Positions 55,082 to 64,000 of a DNA stretch of 64,000 nt are shown here, piece by piece. Numbering within the stretch: the first letter of the stretch is position 1; each line of letters opens with the position of its first letter. The position numbers and the translations under genes were made by a program. The notes below the pieces were generated by a model. That model was not told the origin of the DNA. It made no database searches and saw nothing but the letters and a program-made list of their open reading frames with translations. The DNA comes from Desulfobacca acetoxidans (GTDB lineage: Bacteria; Desulfobacterota; Desulfobaccia; Desulfobaccales; 0-14-0-80-60-11). The stretch covers positions 23,117 to 87,116 of the forward strand of contig DZCR01000002.1 in assembly GCA_022736495.1 (NCBI GenBank). Reading direction: 5' to 3'.

Positions 55082-55202
55082 TTAGCAGTTAGCAATTAGC
55101 AGTTAGCAGTTAGGAAAAATAATTAGGCTAAGAGCTCAGTGCTATCTCATCTTTTCGGTTAACAGGCAGCCGCTGCTCATTGCGCATGGCTAACTGCTAA
55201 CC
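55082..55202. repeat. TTAGCAG heptamer repeats in the rpsE-rpmD spacer
   Basis: TTAGCAG-TTAGCAA-TTAGCAG-TTAGCAG-TTAGG at 55082-55114, and the inverse complement GCTAACTGCTAACC at 55189-55202. The two ends can pair into a long hairpin across the spacer. The same kind of repeat appears at 55753-55781. Confidence 0.7.
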
Positions 55203-55203
55203 A

Positions 55204-55698
55204 CTATCCCAATATTTCCGCCAAAGGCCGGTTGCGCCGGGCTGCCACGTCTTCCGGGGACGTCAGCATTCCCAAAGCCACCATGGTGGCCTTCACCGCG
55301 TTATGCGGGTTGTGGGAACCCAGACACTTGGTCAGGACGTTCTTGATGCCCGCCACTTCCACCACCGCCCGCACCGGACCGCCGGCAATAACTCCGGTCC
55401 CTTCTGACGCCGGTTTCAACAGGACCCGGCCGGCCCCGAATTCCCCGGTCACCTGGTAAGGAATGGTGCTGTTGATGAGGGGGACCGTGATCATGGACTT
55501 CTTGGCCTGCTCCACGGCTTTGCGGATGGCTTCGGGCACTTCGTGGGCCTTGCCCAGACCCGCGCCTACCTTGCCCTGGCCGTCGCCGACCACGACAATG
55601 GCGCTGAATCGAAAGCGGCGCCCGCCCTTGACGACCTTGGCGACGCGGTTGATGCTGACCACCTTATCGGTAAATTCCGATGCCTCTGGTTCGAACAA
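55204..55698 (-). CDS. rpsE: 30S ribosomal protein S5
   Basis: 164 residues from TTG 55698. The sequence GGAGGT sits five bases before this TTG, so the longer frame from 55710 would start inside its own binding site. Double-stranded RNA-binding domain ([19 protein letters not shown]) and C-terminal domain; contacts mRNA entry. Normal length. Confidence 0.95.
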   Translation of the reverse strand: MFEPEASEFTDKVVSINRVAKVVKGGRRFRFSAIVVVGDGQGKVGAGLGKAHEVPEAIRKAVEQAKKSMITVPLINSTIPYQVTGEFGAGRVLLKPASEGTGVIAGGPVRAVVEVAGIKNVLTKCLGSHNPHNAVKATMVALGMLTSPEDVAARRNRPLAEILG

Positions 55699-55718
55699 GC
55701 TTACCTCCAAAAAAAGCT

Positions 55719-55781
55719 GTTAGCTCTTAGCCGATAGCAGTCATGTCTATGGCTAACTGCTGACTGCTAACCGCTAACTGC
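55719..55781. repeat. TAGC/CTAACTGC repeats in the rplR-rpsE spacer
   Basis: GTTAGCTCTTAGCCGATAGC (55719-55738) faces CTAACTGCTGACTGCTAACC and CGCTAACTGC (55753-55781). The halves are roughly inverse complements and may form a hairpin. Related to the heptamer array at 55082-55202. Confidence 0.6.
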
Positions 55782-55785
55782 TTAT

Positions 55786-56142
55786 CTAAAATTCCAAGCC
55801 GTGTTCCCGGCAACTGTCCGCCACGGCCCTTACCCGGCCGTGATAGAGAAACCCGTTACGGTCGAAAACCACTTTAGCAATACCCTGGGCTTTGGCCTTG
55901 TCCGCCAAGAGTTTGCCCACCGCCTTGGCCTTATCTACTTTCTTTAAACCGCTGAGCTGATCTTTTAATTCGCCGCTCAGGGTGGAGGCCGCCGCCAGCG
56001 TCTGGCCTTTGCCGTCGTCAATGATCTGGACGTAAATATGCTTGGTGCTGCGGAAGACCGAAAGCCGGAGCCGGTTCCCGCCGGCGAGTTTTTTCTTGAT
56101 CCGTTGTTTCCGCTTTTGCCGCGCCGCTTCTTTGGGGTTCAT
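55786..56142 (-). CDS. rplR: 50S ribosomal protein L18
   Basis: 118 residues; KKLAGGNRLRLSVFRSTKHI and VVFDRNGFLYHGRVRAVAD are typical. Binds 5S rRNA with L5. AAAGGAG precedes ATG. Confidence 0.97.
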   Translation of the reverse strand: MNPKEAARQKRKQRIKKKLAGGNRLRLSVFRSTKHIYVQIIDDGKGQTLAAASTLSGELKDQLSGLKKVDKAKAVGKLLADKAKAQGIAKVVFDRNGFLYHGRVRAVADSCREHGLEF

Positions 56143-56154
56143 GCACTATCTCCT

Positions 56155-56694
56155 TTAACGGCCGCCGGCCTTGCCCACCTTGCGACGAATCACTTCGCCG
56201 GCAAACTTGATGCCCTTACCCTTATAGGGGTCGGGTGGCCGCAAGCGCCGAATCACCGCCACCGTCTGTCCCAGCAGTTCCTTGTTGGCCCCCGAGAACT
56301 CGATACGGTTCGCTTTTTCCACCTTAGCGCTGATCCCTTTCGGCAGGGGAAATTCCACCGGGTTGGAATAGCCAATATTGAATACCAGGGTATCCCCCTT
56401 GGCTTCCACCTTGTAGCCGGTGCCCACCAGCTCCAGCACCCGGGTGAACCCGTCGGTGGCCCCGGTCACCATGTTGGCCGCCAGGGTCCGGGCCAGGCCC
56501 CAATAAGACCGGGAGAGCCGGCTGTCATCCTGGGGTGCCACGACGATATCCTTGTCTCCGATGACAATGTTGACCCGGGGCGGCATGAGTTGGCTCAGGG
56601 TCCCCTTGGGACCGGTGACTACCAACTTGCCCTCTTCCAATTTGACCTTCACCCCTTTGGGCAAAGGCACCGGCAATTTTCCGATGCGGCTCAT
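56155..56694 (-). CDS. rplF: 50S ribosomal protein L6
   Basis: 179 residues from ATG 56694, with AAGGGTGA before it (the extension to 56730 is discarded). MSRIGKLPVPLPKGVKV start and the second repeat with RRLRPPDPYKGKGIKFAGE. Near the factor-binding centre. Confidence 0.97.
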   Translation of the reverse strand: MSRIGKLPVPLPKGVKVKLEEGKLVVTGPKGTLSQLMPPRVNIVIGDKDIVVAPQDDSRLSRSYWGLARTLAANMVTGATDGFTRVLELVGTGYKVEAKGDTLVFNIGYSNPVEFPLPKGISAKVEKANRIEFSGANKELLGQTVAVIRRLRPPDPYKGKGIKFAGEVIRRKVGKAGGR

Positions 56695-56704
56695 ATCTTC
56701 ACCC

Positions 56705-57103
56705 TTACCAGATCTCGCACAAGACCTCACCGCCCACGTTCAGCTTGCGGGCCTGGCGGTCGGTAATGACCCCCTGGGAGGTGGAAATAACCGCCACCCC
56801 CAGGCCTCCCTGCACTTTAGGCAGCTCAGCATGGCCGGTGTAAACCCGGCGCCCGGGTTTGCTGATCCGTTTCAGCCCATGGATGAGCGGTTGCTGATGC
56901 TCGGCATACCGCAGATAGACCCGCAAGAGGCCCTGACGATTGTCTTTAATGACTTTATAGTTTTTAATAAACCCTTCTTCCTTGAGGATACGCGCCAGGT
57001 TGATCTTCATGCGGGAAGCAGGAATATCCACCTTGTCGAACCGCGCGCCCCCGGCGTTGCGAATCCGGGTCAGCATATCGGCGATGGGGTCGGTCATACA
57101 CAT
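56705..57103 (-). CDS. rpsH: 30S ribosomal protein S8
   Basis: 132 residues from ATG 57103 ([18 protein letters not shown]); TAGGA precedes it. Conserved C-terminal [19 protein letters not shown]. Primary 16S binder and, in E. coli, the translational repressor of the spc operon. Confidence 0.97.
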   Translation of the reverse strand: MCMTDPIADMLTRIRNAGGARFDKVDIPASRMKINLARILKEEGFIKNYKVIKDNRQGLLRVYLRYAEHQQPLIHGLKRISKPGRRVYTGHAELPKVQGGLGVAVISTSQGVITDRQARKLNVGGEVLCEIW

Positions 57104-57111
57104 AGTTTGTC

Positions 57112-57297
57112 CTACCAGCTGGATTTCGTTACCCCAGGGATCTCTCCCTTGAGGGCCATGTTGCGAAAACAGATGCGGCAGACGCCGAACCGCCTGAGAA
57201 ACGCCCGGGGACGGCCGCACAACGGACAGCGGTTGTATTTCTGCACCGGGTACTTGGGTTGGCGCTTTGCCTTGGCAATTAATGATTTCTTGGCCAT
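57112..57297 (-). CDS. rpsN: 30S ribosomal protein S14, zinc-binding type
   Basis: 61 residues; [12 protein letters not shown] and CRICFRNMA give a CxxC...CxxC zinc site, so this is the short zinc form (S14 type Z). Sits between rplE and rpsH as expected. Confidence 0.97.
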   Translation of the reverse strand: MAKKSLIAKAKRQPKYPVQKYNRCPLCGRPRAFLRRFGVCRICFRNMALKGEIPGVTKSSW

Positions 57298-57299
57298 CC

Positions 57300-57986
57300 T
57301 TATCTCCTGAAGGGCATCCCCATGAGCTTGAGCAAGAATTTCCCTTCTTCATCGGTGGGGGCGCTGGTGACAATGGTAATGTTCATCCCCTTGACCTTGT
57401 CCATCTTGTCGTAATCGATCTCGGGAAAGATGATCTGCTCTTTGATGCCCAGGGTGTAATTGCCCCGGCCGTCGAAGGCCTTCTCGCTCACGCCCCGGAA
57501 GTCCCGCACCCGGGGCAGCACCACGTTCATCAGCTTGTCCAGAAAATAGTACATGCGGTCCCGGCGCAGGGTGACCATGCAGCCGATGGGCATACCTTCC
57601 CTGAGCTTGAACGCCGCGATGGACTTCTTGGCCCGGGTTACTACCGCCTTTTGTCCGGTGATAGTCCCCAACTCCGCCGTGGCCGACTCCAGGAGCTTAA
57701 TGTTCTGGATGGCCTCCCCCAACCCGATGTTGACCACGACCTTCTCCACTCGGGGTACCTGCATGGAGCTTTTATACTTAAACTCCTGCATCATGAGGGG
57801 GATACACTCAGTCCGGTAAAAATCCGCCAGGCGCGGCTTGCCGCTGAAAACCACCGGAGCCGCCGCCGGCGCGGCAGCTTTTTCCACTGGCTTCTCAGCG
57901 CCCTTGGCAGCCTTTTTATCAGTCGGCTTGCCTTGGCCTTTGGCCGGCGCCTTAGCCTTATCTTTTCCTGATCCCTTTTCAGCCAT
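57300..57986 (-). CDS. rplE: 50S ribosomal protein L5 with an N-terminal extension
   Basis: 228 residues, about 48 longer than usual. The normal L5 part starts near [20 protein letters not shown] and continues [26 protein letters not shown]. The preceding tail is rich in Lys, Ala and Pro ([20 protein letters not shown]). ATG 57986 is supported by AAGGA and overlaps the rplX stop by eight bases (ATGGCTGA), so the tail is really translated. L5 binds 5S rRNA. Confidence 0.96.
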   Translation of the reverse strand: MAEKGSGKDKAKAPAKGQGKPTDKKAAKGAEKPVEKAAAPAAAPVVFSGKPRLADFYRTECIPLMMQEFKYKSSMQVPRVEKVVVNIGLGEAIQNIKLLESATAELGTITGQKAVVTRAKKSIAAFKLREGMPIGCMVTLRRDRMYYFLDKLMNVVLPRVRDFRGVSEKAFDGRGNYTLGIKEQIIFPEIDYDKMDKVKGMNITIVTSAPTDEEGKFLLKLMGMPFRR

Positions 57987-58329
57987 CAATCAATTCCTTG
58001 CATTTCAGACATACCCGGGCCTTTTTGCCTTCCCCGGTGGTGGTCATGTGAAAGCGGGTGGCGGTAGCGCACTTGGGGCAAATGAGTTTGACCTTGGCAA
58101 CGTATACCGGCGCCTCTTTTTCGACGATCCCCCCCTGCCCGGAGGTTGGACTGGGGCGGGTGTGCCGCTTGATCATATTGACCTTTTCAATGAGCACCTG
58201 GTTTTTTTCCCGGAACACCTTCAAGATCTTGCCGGTTTTCCCCTGCTCTTTGCCGGTGGTGACCTCCACCAGGTCGTTCTTTTTCAGCCGAATTTTCACG
58301 GGCTCCGGGGCTTTTCTAACCTTAGCCAT
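57979..58329 (-). CDS. rplX: 50S ribosomal protein L24
   Basis: 116 residues with a KOW motif ([20 protein letters not shown]) and a C-terminal [11 protein letters not shown]...CLKCKEL zinc-type pair, which places it in the Cys-containing L24 group. Overlaps the rplE start. Confidence 0.96.
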   Translation of the reverse strand: MAKVRKAPEPVKIRLKKNDLVEVTTGKEQGKTGKILKVFREKNQVLIEKVNMIKRHTRPSPTSGQGGIVEKEAPVYVAKVKLICPKCATATRFHMTTTGEGKKARVCLKCKELIDG

Positions 58330-58697
58330 TAGAGCACCTCCGGGGCCAAAGAGATAATCTTCATAAACCGCTTGGCCCTAAGTTCCCGGGCCACCGGCCC
58401 GAAGATGCGGGTGCCGATGGGGTCGCCCTGGGGATTGATAAGCACCGCGGAGTTATCATCGAACTTGATGTAGGAGCCGTCGGGGCGCCGGGTTTCTTTC
58501 ACGGTGCGCACCACCACGGCCCGCATCACGTCTCCCTTTTTCACCTTGGAGTGCGGCAGGGCTTCCTTGATCGCCACGATGACGATATCCCCCACCCCGG
58601 CGTACCGCCGCCTGGTGCCTCCCAGGACCCGGATACAGGATACCTTCTTGGCGCCGGAGTTGTCCGCCACCGTCATTTGTGTCTGAACCTGGATCAT
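58329..58697 (-). CDS. rplN: 50S ribosomal protein L14
   Basis: 122 residues from ATG 58697, chosen by the family start [18 protein letters not shown] and the GAGGAT site; an extension to 58784 is spurious. Ends one base into the rplX start. Near the 30S interface. Confidence 0.97.
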   Translation of the reverse strand: MIQVQTQMTVADNSGAKKVSCIRVLGGTRRRYAGVGDIVIVAIKEALPHSKVKKGDVMRAVVVRTVKETRRPDGSYIKFDDNSAVLINPQGDPIGTRIFGPVARELRAKRFMKIISLAPEVL

Positions 58698-58747
58698 GAT
58701 TCTATCCTCACGCCCCTTTACAAAAAAGCCAACAATACCAAAAAGGC

Positions 58748-59008
58748 TTATTGGGCCTTTTCCAGGATTTCCTTGACCCGCCAATGTTTATCGCGGCTCA
58801 AGGGGCGGGTCTCTTCCAGCAAGACCTTATCGCCTACCTGGCAACTGTTCTGGGCGTCGTGGGCTTTGATTTTGGCCCGGCGCCGGATGATCTTATGGTA
58901 GAGGGGGTGGGCCACCAGGCGTTTCACTTCCACCACCACGGTCTTATCCATCTTATCGCTGACCACCTTGCCGATCCGGGTCTTACGTACACCGCGTTGC
59001 TTTTCCAT
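58748..59008 (-). CDS. rpsQ: 30S ribosomal protein S17
   Basis: 86 residues; [19 protein letters not shown] and [20 protein letters not shown] are the conserved OB-fold segments. Between rpmC and rplN. Confidence 0.97.
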   Translation of the reverse strand: MEKQRGVRKTRIGKVVSDKMDKTVVVEVKRLVAHPLYHKIIRRRAKIKAHDAQNSCQVGDKVLLEETRPLSRDKHWRVKEILEKAQ

Positions 59009-59029
59009 ACCTTGCCTAACCCTCCCGGG

Positions 59030-59221
59030 TTATTCCCCGGCCTTTCCCCTCAGTACCGTCTTGACCCGGGCCAAGTCTTTCCTGGCCTGCCCCAGTCGGG
59101 CGGTGTTGTCCAGTTGCTGGCGGCTGTGTTGAAAGTTCAGATTAAACAGCTCTTCGGAAACTTCTTTCAACTTGGCCTGAAGCTCTTCCAGGGTCAGATC
59201 GCGTAAATCTGCGGCCTTCAT
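59030..59221 (-). CDS. rpmC: 50S ribosomal protein L29
   Basis: 63 residues, two helices: [20 protein letters not shown] and [18 protein letters not shown]. Start overlaps the rplP stop by four bases. Sits at the tunnel exit with L23. Confidence 0.96.
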   Translation of the reverse strand: MKAADLRDLTLEELQAKLKEVSEELFNLNFQHSRQQLDNTARLGQARKDLARVKTVLRGKAGE

Positions 59222-59649
59222 ACGGTAGCCTCCCCCATCGTCTGCTCCTTCTCCACAAACTTGGTGGGGATGGGCAGCTTATGGGAAGCCAGGCGCATGG
59301 CTTCTTTGGCTGTTTCACGGTCGACCCCAGCCATCTCGTACAAGATGAGCCCGGGCCGGATGACTGCGACCCAACCCTCCGGACCGCCCTTCCCTTTCCC
59401 CATGCGGGTTTCCGCGGGTTTCTTGGTGAAGGGCTTATCCGGAAAGACCCGGATCCAAATCTGACCGCCACGCTTGACGTGGCGGGTGATGGCGATACGG
59501 GCCGACTCGATTTGTTGGGCCGTGATCCAGCCGCATTCCTCGGCCATGAGACCATATTCCCCGAAGGCCACATAATTGCCTCGGGTGGCCTTGCCCCGAC
59601 GCCGGCCCCGCATGACTTTCCGATGTTTTACCCGTTTTGGTGCTAACAT
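59218..59649 (-). CDS. rplP: 50S ribosomal protein L16
   Basis: 143 residues from ATG 59649 ([20 protein letters not shown]), with AAAGGAAAG upstream; an in-frame start at 59667 is less likely. [20 protein letters not shown] is conserved. A long spacer (about 145 bases) separates it from rpsC. Confidence 0.97.
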   Translation of the reverse strand: MLAPKRVKHRKVMRGRRRGKATRGNYVAFGEYGLMAEECGWITAQQIESARIAITRHVKRGGQIWIRVFPDKPFTKKPAETRMGKGKGGPEGWVAVIRPGLILYEMAGVDRETAKEAMRLASHKLPIPTKFVEKEQTMGEATV

Positions 59650-59742
59650 TGCTCTTTCCTTTCCCACCCCCCTTTACCTCAAGGGTGGCAGGGGGAATTA
59701 ATTTCGTCTTTCGCACTACGCTTTCTGATTTTCAGTTGAATC

Positions 59743-59794
59743 TTGGTTTTCGTTTCTAACCTAAAAACCGACCCCTGCAACCTGAAACCTGCAG
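59743..59794. repeat. CCTGAAACCTG-type short repeats between rpsC and rplP
   Basis: The 145-base spacer contains CCTGCAACCTGAAACCTGCA near 59775-59794 and TTTCTAACCTAAAAACC before it, simple repeats of the form that occupies other spacers of this operon. No gene is present here. Confidence 0.4.
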
Positions 59795-60448
59795 TTAAAA
59801 TCCCAGACTTTCTTCGACGCCCAAAAGTTCTCCGTGGAAGATCCAGGTCTTAACCCCGATGATCCCATAAGTCGTCTTGGCTTCGGCAAAGCCGTAATCG
59901 ATGAAAGCCCGCAGGGTGTGCAGCGGCACCCGTCCTTCCCGGTACCATTCCTGCCGGGCGATTTCCGCGCCGGCCAAGCGGCCCTTGCAGCGAATCTTGA
60001 TGCCCTTGGCCCCGAATTTCAAGGCCTGGCCCACTGACTTCTTCATGGCCCGACGGAATGAAACCCGGCGCTCCAACTGCTGGGCGATGTTCTCTGCCAC
60101 CAGTTGGGCATTGATCTCGGGTTTCCGCACCTCGTGCACGTCGATGACCAGTTCCCGACCCACGACCTTTTCCAGGCGGCGGCGCAGATCCTCGATTTTC
60201 TTGCCCTTCTGGCCGATAACCATGCCCGGCCGGGAGGTATGGATCTTAATGGTCAGCTTATTGGCCGCCCGTTTGATATCCAGTCCGGCGATCCCCGACC
60301 CTTTGAGGTCCTTGTCCGCTCGGATGAACTCCCGAATCCTGCGATCCTCCAGCACCAGGAATGCAAAATCCTTCCGGGCGAACCAAACGGAGTCCCATTT
60401 GCGGTAGCTCCCCAGACGGAAACCAATAGGATGAACTTTCTGGCCCAC
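59795..60448 (-). CDS. rpsC: 30S ribosomal protein S3
   Basis: 217 residues. KH domain with [20 protein letters not shown] and C-terminal [18 protein letters not shown]. Forms part of the mRNA entry helicase ring. Confidence 0.97.
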   Translation of the reverse strand: MGQKVHPIGFRLGSYRKWDSVWFARKDFAFLVLEDRRIREFIRADKDLKGSGIAGLDIKRAANKLTIKIHTSRPGMVIGQKGKKIEDLRRRLEKVVGRELVIDVHEVRKPEINAQLVAENIAQQLERRVSFRRAMKKSVGQALKFGAKGIKIRCKGRLAGAEIARQEWYREGRVPLHTLRAFIDYGFAEAKTTYGIIGVKTWIFHGELLGVEESLGF

Positions 60449-60472
60449 TTACAACGCCTCCTTATGAACCGA

Positions 60473-60814
60473 TCATTTCCCGGCCCCTTCCTTCAGGACC
60501 ACGGTAATGTGGCTGCTCCGTTTGATGATGCGGTTGACCCGCCCCATGGCCCGCGCCTGAAAGCGCTTCAGAGAGGGGCCGCCGTCCACCTGGACGCCTT
60601 TGATTACCAGGGTATCCACGTCAATCTGGGGCCGCTGCTCGGCATTGGCCACCGCGGACATTACCACTTTGCGCACCAACCGCGCCCCCCGCTGGGGCAT
60701 AAACTGGAGCATGGCCAAGGCCTCTTCCACCTTCTTACCGGGGAGGGTCCGGGCCACCAGCCGCAGCTTGGTGGGCGAGATGCGCAGATATTTGGCGCTT
60801 GCCTTGACTTCCAT
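60473..60814 (-). CDS. rplV: 50S ribosomal protein L22
   Basis: 113 residues; AKYLRISPTKLRLVARTLPG and the hairpin tip with GPSLKRFQARAMGRVNRIIK. Lines the exit tunnel. Normal length. Confidence 0.97.
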   Translation of the reverse strand: MEVKASAKYLRISPTKLRLVARTLPGKKVEEALAMLQFMPQRGARLVRKVVMSAVANAEQRPQIDVDTLVIKGVQVDGGPSLKRFQARAMGRVNRIIKRSSHITVVLKEGAGK

Positions 60815-60816
60815 GG

Positions 60817-61101
60817 CTACTTTTTACCCACTTTGGTTTTGCGGTCGCCGGCGTGGCCCCCGAATTGCCGGGTGGGTGAAAACTCGCCTAATTTGTGCCC
60901 CACCATGTTTTCGGTGACATATACCGGAATGAACTTTCTACCATTATGGACCGCCAGAGTTAATCCGATAAATTCCGGAGTAATAGTCGACCGCCGGGAC
61001 CAAGTCTTCAGCACTTTGCGATCCTGGGTCTCCCGGGCCTTATACACTTTGGCCTGGAGGCTGTCCTCTACGTAAGGTCCTTTTTTTAATGAACGGGCCA
61101 C
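60817..61101 (-). CDS. rpsS: 30S ribosomal protein S19
   Basis: 94 residues; [15 protein letters not shown] start and [19 protein letters not shown]. Head protein next to S13. Starts just after the rplB stop. Confidence 0.97.
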   Translation of the reverse strand: MARSLKKGPYVEDSLQAKVYKARETQDRKVLKTWSRRSTITPEFIGLTLAVHNGRKFIPVYVTENMVGHKLGEFSPTRQFGGHAGDRKTKVGKK

Positions 61102-61112
61102 GATCTTCCCCT

Positions 61113-61940
61113 CTACTTCTTAGACCGGTGTTTCACGATATACCGGTCACTGGCTTTGGGTTTTCTGGTCTTATATCCCTTGGTGGGCACGCCCCATGGA
61201 GTGCACGGATGCCGGCCGCCCGAGGACTTGCCTTCGCCGCCGCCCATGGGATGGTCTACCGGGTTCATGGCCACGCCCCGGACATGCGGCCGCTTACCGG
61301 TCCAGCGCTTCCGTCCGGCTTTTCCCAGGGAGACGTTCTCCTGCTCCACGTTGCTGAGCTGGCCGATGGTGGCCCGGCAGTCCACCGGGACCATCCGCAC
61401 TTCGCCGGAAGGCAGTTTCAGATGAGCCTGTTTGCCTTCCTTGGCCATCAATTGGGCGTAGGAGCCTGCGGCCCGGGCCATCTGCCCGCCCTTCCCCGGC
61501 TTCAACTCCACATTATGCACTTGGGTGCCCGTGGGAATGTTCAGCAAGGGCATCGCGTTACCGGGCTTGATGTCCGCCGTGGCGGAAGAAACCACCAGGT
61601 CTCCCACCTGCAGGCCCTGGGGCGCCAGGATGTAGCGCTTTTCGCCGTCCACATAATGCAGCAATGCGATCCGGGTGGTCCGGTTAGGGTCGTATTCGAT
61701 GGTGGCTACCTTGGCCGGAACTTCCAGCTTATTGCGCTTGAAATCGATGAGGCGATATTGCCGCTTGTGTCCCCCACCCCGGTGGCGGGCGGTAACCCGG
61801 CCATTATTATTCCGGCCCCCCGACTTTTTCAGGGTCACCACCAGGCTCTTTTCCGGCTCACTCCGGGTAATTTCGGCAAAATCCGTGGCCGTCTGGAACC
61901 GCCGCCCTGCTGAGGTGGGTTTTCTCGAAATTAGTGCCAT
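61113..61940 (-). CDS. rplB: 50S ribosomal protein L2
   Basis: 275 residues; [20 protein letters not shown] and the conserved [20 protein letters not shown] near the C terminus with the functionally important His. Needed for subunit joining and peptidyl transfer. Confidence 0.98.
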   Translation of the reverse strand: MALISRKPTSAGRRFQTATDFAEITRSEPEKSLVVTLKKSGGRNNNGRVTARHRGGGHKRQYRLIDFKRNKLEVPAKVATIEYDPNRTTRIALLHYVDGEKRYILAPQGLQVGDLVVSSATADIKPGNAMPLLNIPTGTQVHNVELKPGKGGQMARAAGSYAQLMAKEGKQAHLKLPSGEVRMVPVDCRATIGQLSNVEQENVSLGKAGRKRWTGKRPHVRGVAMNPVDHPMGGGEGKSSGGRHPCTPWGVPTKGYKTRKPKASDRYIVKHRSKK

Positions 61941-61979
61941 ATCATCATCCCTTAGGTTCTATTTCCCCTGATCCCTGGG

Positions 61980-62270
61980 TTATATGCCCTCAAATGCGGC
62001 GATCTTTTCTCCGGGAGCCAAGGTGACGATGGCCTTCTTCCAGTCAGGGCGCATGCCACTGGTTTTGCCCAGGCGCTTTTCCTTCCCCCTAACGTGGACT
62101 GTGTTCACCCCGAGGACCTTGACCTTGAAGATATCTTCAATAGCCTTCCGGATCTCGATCTTGTTGGCCTTGAGAGCCACCCGGAAGGTCAGCTTGTTGG
62201 CCGCTTCCTTCTGGGCGTGGGTCTTTTCCGTGATGATCGGCCCCTTGATTAAATAATGATACGCCTTCAT
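61980..62270 (-). CDS. rplW: 50S ribosomal protein L23
   Basis: 96 residues; IKGPIITEKTHAQKEAANKL and VKVLGVNTVHVRGKEKRLG. Docking site of trigger factor and SRP at the tunnel exit. Start overlaps the rplD stop. Confidence 0.97.
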   Translation of the reverse strand: MKAYHYLIKGPIITEKTHAQKEAANKLTFRVALKANKIEIRKAIEDIFKVKVLGVNTVHVRGKEKRLGKTSGMRPDWKKAIVTLAPGEKIAAFEGI

Positions 62271-62890
62271 TTGGCCAACCTCGCTTCGATCTGGTCCACC
62301 GCCGGCGAAACCAATACCAAGTGCTCGTATTTGAGGATATCGTAAACGTTCAACCCCATGGGGACCATCACCTGGACCCCCGGCACATTCCGGGCGGAGA
62401 GTTCCAGGGCCGTGTTCTCTTCCAGCGCAATAAACAGGGCCTTGTCGATCTCAAAGGTCTTCAGGACCTGGACAAAGTCCTTGGTCTTGGGGGTGGTGTG
62501 AGGATAGCTGTCCAGCACAACCAACCGCCCATCCGCCACCTTGCTGCTCAAAGCCATCTTCAGGGCCAGGCGCCGCACCTGTTTGGGCAGCGCGTAGGCG
62601 TAGCTCCGAGGCCGGGGACCGAAGGTGGTCCCGCCGCCTTTCCAGATGGGAGACCGGCTGCTGCCAGCCCGGGCCCGGCCGGTGCCCTTTTGGCGCCAGG
62701 GCTTGCGCCCGCCGCCCCGCACTTCGCCCCGGGTCTTGGTGGAGGCGGTCCCGGCCCGGCGGCAAGCCCGTTGCCAAGTCACCACTTCGTGGAGCACGTG
62801 CCCCTTGACCTCCACCCCAAAGATCTCGTCTTTGAGATCCAGTTCCCCAACTTTTTCTTTTTGAATATTATAGATATCTACCGTCGGCAT
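62267..62890 (-). CDS. rplD: 50S ribosomal protein L4
   Basis: 207 residues; long loop [20 protein letters not shown] and [16 protein letters not shown] reaching the tunnel, then a globular part. In E. coli it represses the S10 operon by attenuation and translation. Confidence 0.97.
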   Translation of the reverse strand: MPTVDIYNIQKEKVGELDLKDEIFGVEVKGHVLHEVVTWQRACRRAGTASTKTRGEVRGGGRKPWRQKGTGRARAGSSRSPIWKGGGTTFGPRPRSYAYALPKQVRRLALKMALSSKVADGRLVVLDSYPHTTPKTKDFVQVLKTFEIDKALFIALEENTALELSARNVPGVQVMVPMGLNVYDILKYEHLVLVSPAVDQIEARLAK

Positions 62891-62894
62891 ACAA

Positions 62895-63521
62895 TCACCC
62901 GGCCTTCTGGATGAGCACCAGGCCGTGGCTCGGGCCGGGTATGGCCCCTCTCACCACCAGCAGGTTCTCTTCGGGACGCACATCCACCACTTCCAGATTC
63001 TTCATAGTCACCCGGACATTCCCCATCTGGCCCGCCATCTTCTTGCCTTTGACCACCCGGGACGGGTAGGCGCTACAGCCGATGGAGCCCGGTGACCGGT
63101 GAGACATGGAACCGTGGCCCATGGGACCCCGGTGGAAATTCCACCGTTTGATGGTGCCGGCAAACCCTTTGCCCTTGCTGGTGCCGATCACGTCCACCCG
63201 GTCGCCGATCTCAAAGACCTCTACGGTAATTTCCTGGCCCTCTTCAAAGCCCCCGGCCTCATCCACCCGGAATTCCCTGAGATGCTTGAAGCCACTCTTG
63301 GCGCCGTGCTTTTCCAAGTGGCCTTTTTCCGGCTTGTTGCACTTGGTCAAGGCCTGCCGGTCAAAGCCCATTTGCAGGGCCTCGTAGCCGTCTTTGGTTG
63401 TGGTCTTTTTCTGCACCACAAAACAAGGGCCGGCTTCGATGACCGTGACCGGGACTGCCAGACCGTCGTTATCGAAGATCCGGGTCATGCCCAATTTTTT
63501 GCCTATTAAGCCCCCAGGCAT
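62895..63521 (-). CDS. rplC: 50S ribosomal protein L3
   Basis: 208 residues; GLIGKKLGMTRIFDNDG start and the conserved loop FHRGPMGHGSMSHRSPGSIG near the peptidyl transferase centre. The upstream spacer to rpsJ carries a duplicated 13-mer. Confidence 0.97.
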   Translation of the reverse strand: MPGGLIGKKLGMTRIFDNDGLAVPVTVIEAGPCFVVQKKTTTKDGYEALQMGFDRQALTKCNKPEKGHLEKHGAKSGFKHLREFRVDEAGGFEEGQEITVEVFEIGDRVDVIGTSKGKGFAGTIKRWNFHRGPMGHGSMSHRSPGSIGCSAYPSRVVKGKKMAGQMGNVRVTMKNLEVVDVRPEENLLVVRGAIPGPSHGLVLIQKAG

Positions 63522-63530
63522 TGTATCTCT

Positions 63531-63564
63531 CCAGTTGTCAGTGATCAGTTACCAGTTGTCAGTG
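63531..63564. repeat. Direct repeat of CCAGTTGTCAGTG between rpsJ and rplC
   Basis: CCAGTTGTCAGTG at 63531-63543 and again at 63552-63564, exact copies 21 bases apart, with a related CAGTTA between them. Followed by CCCTGACCCCTAATCCCTGA. Spacer repeat of the same general type as at 55082 and 55753. Confidence 0.65.
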
Positions 63565-63608
63565 GCAATATTTTTCCAGCCCCTGACCCCTAATCCCTGA
63601 CCCCCGCC

Positions 63609-63917
63609 TTAAACTTTTATTTCTACGTCCACCCCGGCTGCCAGGTCCAGCTTGCTGATGGCGTCCATGGTCTGCTGCGTCGGCTCCAGGATATCCATCA
63701 GGCGCTTGTAAGTGCGCATTTCGAACTGCTCCCGGGATTTTTTGTCGATATGCGGGGAGCGCAGTACGGTGTATTTGTTGATCTCGGTGGGCAGGGGAAT
63801 GGGTCCCGCCACCCTGGCGCCGGTGCTCCGGGCCGTTTCGACGATCTCCAGCACCGATTTATCCAGCAGCTTGTAGTCGTAAGATCGCAAGCGAATGCGA
63901 ATCTTGGGTGTAATCAT
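63609..63917 (-). CDS. rpsJ: 30S ribosomal protein S10
   Basis: 102 residues; [18 protein letters not shown] and the loop [20 protein letters not shown]. Also the NusE antitermination factor. First gene of the S10 operon; tuf ends 62 bases upstream. Confidence 0.98.
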   Translation of the reverse strand: MITPKIRIRLRSYDYKLLDKSVLEIVETARSTGARVAGPIPLPTEINKYTVLRSPHIDKKSREQFEMRTYKRLMDILEPTQQTMDAISKLDLAAGVDVEIKV

Positions 63918-63979
63918 GAATTTACCCTTATTCCAAATTTCACAATGGCACAGGCCTCTGGCCTGTGGTCCTTAATAAA

Positions 63980-64000
63980 CTATTCGATAATTTCGCTCAC
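63980..64000 (-). CDS. tuf: Elongation factor Tu, last codons
   Basis: The minus strand reads VSEIIE then TAG (63982-63980), continuing beyond the window edge. EF-Tu proteins end in GAGVVSEIIE, and tuf directly before rpsJ is the classical str-S10 arrangement. Only seven codons are present, so the call rests on this match and on position. Confidence 0.75.
   Translation of the reverse strand: MSEIIE

Noticed and set aside
55082..55202. CRISPR-like array
   Set aside because: The repeat unit is seven bases in tandem without spacers.

Overview
The window looks like chromosomal DNA of a free-living anaerobic Desulfobacterota (deltaproteobacterial) bacterium. This is inferred from content, not from a search: Desulfovibrio-type monocluster ferredoxins, an NtrY/NtrX-like sensor-regulator pair, RNase Y with YmdB next to ZapB/ZapA, methylmalonyl-CoA epimerase, separate sucC and sucD, QueH, many multidomain signalling proteins and a GC-rich base composition. 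No rRNA, tRNA or CRISPR array was recognised.

Layout. 1-3816: branched-chain amino acid (liv) ABC transporter, with two small unrelated genes (a lipoprotein and a helical protein) between livH and livM. 3903-7609: small lipoprotein, a 91-aa acidic protein, an M20 metallopeptidase, methylmalonyl-CoA epimerase and a TIM-barrel endonuclease/isomerase-family protein. 7610-8513: about 900 bases without a convincing gene. 8514-11478: dxr-rseP-tsaB. 11479-12558: graveyard of truncated transposases (IS5-, IS701- and IS630-like). 12949-16321: zapB-zapA, a 450-base non-coding stretch that may hold 6S RNA, then rny-ymdB. 16581-20730: sucC and sucD separated by a three-gene membrane/periplasmic block in which two paralogous secreted proteins flank a DUF4405-like membrane protein. 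20734-23928: queH, an RsbW-like ATPase, a TPR protein, a SagB-like nitroreductase coupled to coaX. 23942-29882: glmM, then a minus-strand operon of a methyltransferase-like protein, an NDP-forming acyl-CoA ligase/GNAT fusion, ferredoxin, cupin and ferredoxin. 30207-37201: cvpA-mazG-histidine kinase-ntrY-ntrX. 37431-38407: broken transposase fused to the tail of a nucleotide-sugar epimerase. 38799-46601: a large class III cyclase/ATPase/TPR protein followed by a 1262-aa PAS histidine kinase and its LuxR-type regulator. 46761-46997: IS1634-like remnant. 47002-48025: NlpC/P60 peptidase with a structured leader and a tandem palindromic motif. 48243-64000: complete S10-spc-alpha ribosomal protein cluster on the minus strand, ending in the last codons of tuf.

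How it fits together. Amino acid uptake, propionyl/succinyl-CoA metabolism (mce, sucCD), isoprenoid, CoA and peptidoglycan precursor synthesis (dxr, coaX, glmM), envelope stress proteolysis (rseP) and the translation machinery are core functions. The accessory interest lies in the ligase/ferredoxin/cupin operon, the block splitting sucC from sucD, the cyclase/PAS-kinase cluster, the palindromic operator pair before the NlpC/P60 gene, the extended ribosomal protein L5, and short repeats that have entered spacers inside the ribosomal operon.
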